A stretch of DNA of 33,350 bases, from NCBI GenBank assembly GCA_910577165.1, contig CAJTLX010000039.1, positions 1 to 33,350 of the forward strand, read 5' to 3'. Under the pieces are notes generated by a model. The model made no database searches, was not told where the DNA came from, and saw only the letters and a list, made by a program, of their open reading frames with translations. Positions 32,081-33,350 of the stretch are shown here, piece by piece. The stretch is from an uncultured Lachnospiraceae bacterium. Its GTDB lineage: Bacteria > Bacillota > Clostridia > Lachnospirales > Lachnospiraceae. Made by a program: the position numbers and the translations under genes. Position 1 is the stretch's first letter. Every line of letters starts with the position of its first letter.

Positions 32081-33337
32081 TTAATACCCCGCCTTTTCCT
32101 TGATCTGCAACGCCCCATACAGTGCATATTTTGGCATATAGAGCGTATCGTAAAGCAGCGGGCTTGCATCCTTGCGCCAGGAAAGTCCATCCGCAAAGCC
32201 CCAGAATGTCAGCGCGTCCATCTTAACCTTGCCTTCCTCCGCCAGTTTAAACAATCCCTCTATCAGTTCATAGTAGTATTTGCCCTGTGTCCTTAAATTT
32301 TCATCCGTATCCATAAGTTTATTCTGCCAGGTGCCAAGCGACACATCAAGCTCGGTTAATTCAACCATCAATCCTGTCGCACCAAGCCGCTCCACCGTAT
32401 TAAGATAGGTGTTCATATCGTCGCCAGTGTAGAGATGCGCCTGTAAACCAATCCCGTCAATTAAATAATTTCCTTCCTCATTCACCAAGGTATCCACAAA
32501 TTTTAAAAGCGCGTCGGTCTTGTACTGTTCATTATAGTCGTTGTAATACAATGCAATACTTTCCGGTGCGTATTTATCCGCATAGTAAAATGCATACCAG
32601 AGATAATCCTCCCCGATAATCTGATACCAGTAGTTCATTTCCTCGCGGATCTTTCCGTCTTCCATCCAAGCCTCGTTGACCACATCATAGGCATAAAACA
32701 GATCAGTATAGCCATACTCATCTAGTTTTTCGAACACCTGTTTGATATAACTCTCCATGCGCGCAAGCATCACCTCACGGGTTACAAACGGCGCGTTCGT
32801 GTCAAAATTCTCATGGAAAATCCACTTTGGTGTCTGGCTGTGCCAGATAATCGTGTGACCGCGCACCTCCATATTGTTTTCGCGCGCAAAATCAAGCATT
32901 TTGACGATATCAGTATTAAACTCCACAACTAGATCACCCGCCTCAATACTCTCCGCCTTATCAAGAATATAATCTGGCTTCATTGAGTTTTCCATCGTTA
33001 CACTGTTAAAGTTCTTCTTGATAATGTCAGCGAGAAAATCTTTCTCAATCATCTGCGTGGTAAGACAGGTTCCCACCTTCATCTCATGCTCTGAAAATAC
33101 GGACTGGAGTGCTGGAATTTCTTCTTCCACTACCTCTGTCGGCTCTGGGGTACTTGTTGGCTTTGGTGTACTCGCCTCCTCTTTTGTTGGTTCCGGTGTG
33201 CTTGTCGGCTCCCCCGGATCTACAGCTTGTGTTACTGCCGCCGTTGGTTCTTCTGGCTTTTTCTCCTCTTCATTTCCGCAGGCGATAGACAACAACATCA
33301 TCCCTGCCAAAATCCCTGCAATACCTCTTTTTTTCAT
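32081..33337 (-). CDS. Endo-1,4-beta-xylanase, GH10, surface lipoprotein
   Basis: A 418-residue glycoside hydrolase family 10 enzyme cleaving internal xylan bonds. Residues 1-20 are a lipoprotein signal (MKKRGIAGILAGMMLLSIAC) with lipid-anchored C20. Residues 21-75 form a Glu/Pro/Thr-rich linker containing STPEPT twice. The catalytic barrel follows: KPDYILD, GHTIIWHSQTPKW with H161 and H166, acid/base E222 (DVVNEAW), nucleophile E329 (ELTELDVS) and late FWGFADGLSW. ATG 33337 is chosen with GGAGGTG six bases before; an in-frame GTG at 33346 overlaps that site. No binding module is present. The gene is complete, though its promoter lies outside the window. Confidence 0.95.
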   Translation of the reverse strand: MKKRGIAGILAGMMLLSIACGNEEEKKPEEPTAAVTQAVDPGEPTSTPEPTKEEASTPKPTSTPEPTEVVEEEIPALQSVFSEHEMKVGTCLTTQMIEKDFLADIIKKNFNSVTMENSMKPDYILDKAESIEAGDLVVEFNTDIVKMLDFARENNMEVRGHTIIWHSQTPKWIFHENFDTNAPFVTREVMLARMESYIKQVFEKLDEYGYTDLFYAYDVVNEAWMEDGKIREEMNYWYQIIGEDYLWYAFYYADKYAPESIALYYNDYNEQYKTDALLKFVDTLVNEEGNYLIDGIGLQAHLYTGDDMNTYLNTVERLGATGLMVELTELDVSLGTWQNKLMDTDENLRTQGKYYYELIEGLFKLAEEGKVKMDALTFWGFADGLSWRKDASPLLYDTLYMPKYALYGALQIKEKAGY

Positions 33338-33350
33338 AAAAAACACCTCC

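Noticed and set aside
33170..33230. Short tandem repeat that could suggest a satellite
   Set aside because: It encodes the STPEPT linker of the xylanase lipoprotein, in frame and typical of such enzymes.

Overview
The window reads as chromosome of a low-to-mid-GC Gram-positive anaerobe, most likely Lachnospiraceae (Clostridia). Grounds: AGGAGG-type ribosome binding sites; era/recO and apt/rel/hisS/aspS gene orders typical of Firmicutes; a DUF4317 gene, which I associate with Lachnospiraceae and relatives; an M16C peptidase; and a lipoprotein GH10 xylanase with a TPEPT linker as in gut fibre degraders. This is inference from gene content; no rRNA marker is present. Of 27 protein genes I accept with reasonable confidence, all but one (DUF4317, 30688-32019) lie on the minus strand, so transcription runs from high to low coordinates. 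I saw no rRNA, tRNA, CRISPR array, transposase or phage structural gene.

Layout from low to high coordinates. 1-877: an XRE regulator with its terminator and hairpin-rich flanks. 878-4132: beta-carbonic anhydrase, gpmI and a LacI-family regulator. 4263-8417: a four-gene operon, GNAT acetyltransferase - ribokinase - nucleoside hydrolase - DcuC-family permease, closed by a terminator and opened by a consensus promoter with two identical perfect LacI-type operators 60 bp apart. The likely pathway is nucleoside uptake, cleavage to base and ribose, then ribose phosphorylation; the nearby lacI is the candidate regulator. 8548-11817: GPH-family symporter, GtrA-family membrane protein and an RlmI-like rRNA methyltransferase, with a strong promoter before the symporter. 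11974-12145: a possible 43-residue membrane peptide whose start lies in a 21-bp inverted repeat.

12246-17759: M16C peptidase - era - YqzL-like small acidic protein - recO - GrpB-family protein, a housekeeping operon of ribosome assembly and DNA repair. 17817-20493: a six-helix methyl-accepting chemotaxis protein and aldose 1-epimerase. 20555-20703: a cluster of palindromic repeats, with a relative at 37-82. 20860-21141: a cold-shock protein with its own promoter and terminator. 21253-30364: apt - rel - metallo-beta-lactamase-fold hydrolase - hemZ - HD-GYP - hisS - aspS, tightly packed (two stop/start overlaps) and driven by a promoter just before apt; a large nested hairpin separates hisS and aspS. 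30688-32019: DUF4317 gene with its own promoter, convergent with the GH10 xylanase lipoprotein (32081-33337), sharing a two-way terminator.

No clearly unprecedented multi-gene defence or mobile system is visible. The best leads are the twin-operator nucleoside/ribose operon with a DcuC-family permease and an atypical nucleoside hydrolase, the YqzL-like protein with an acidic tail overlapping recO, the nested hairpin between hisS and aspS, the palindromic repeat family, and the hairpin-embedded small membrane ORF.
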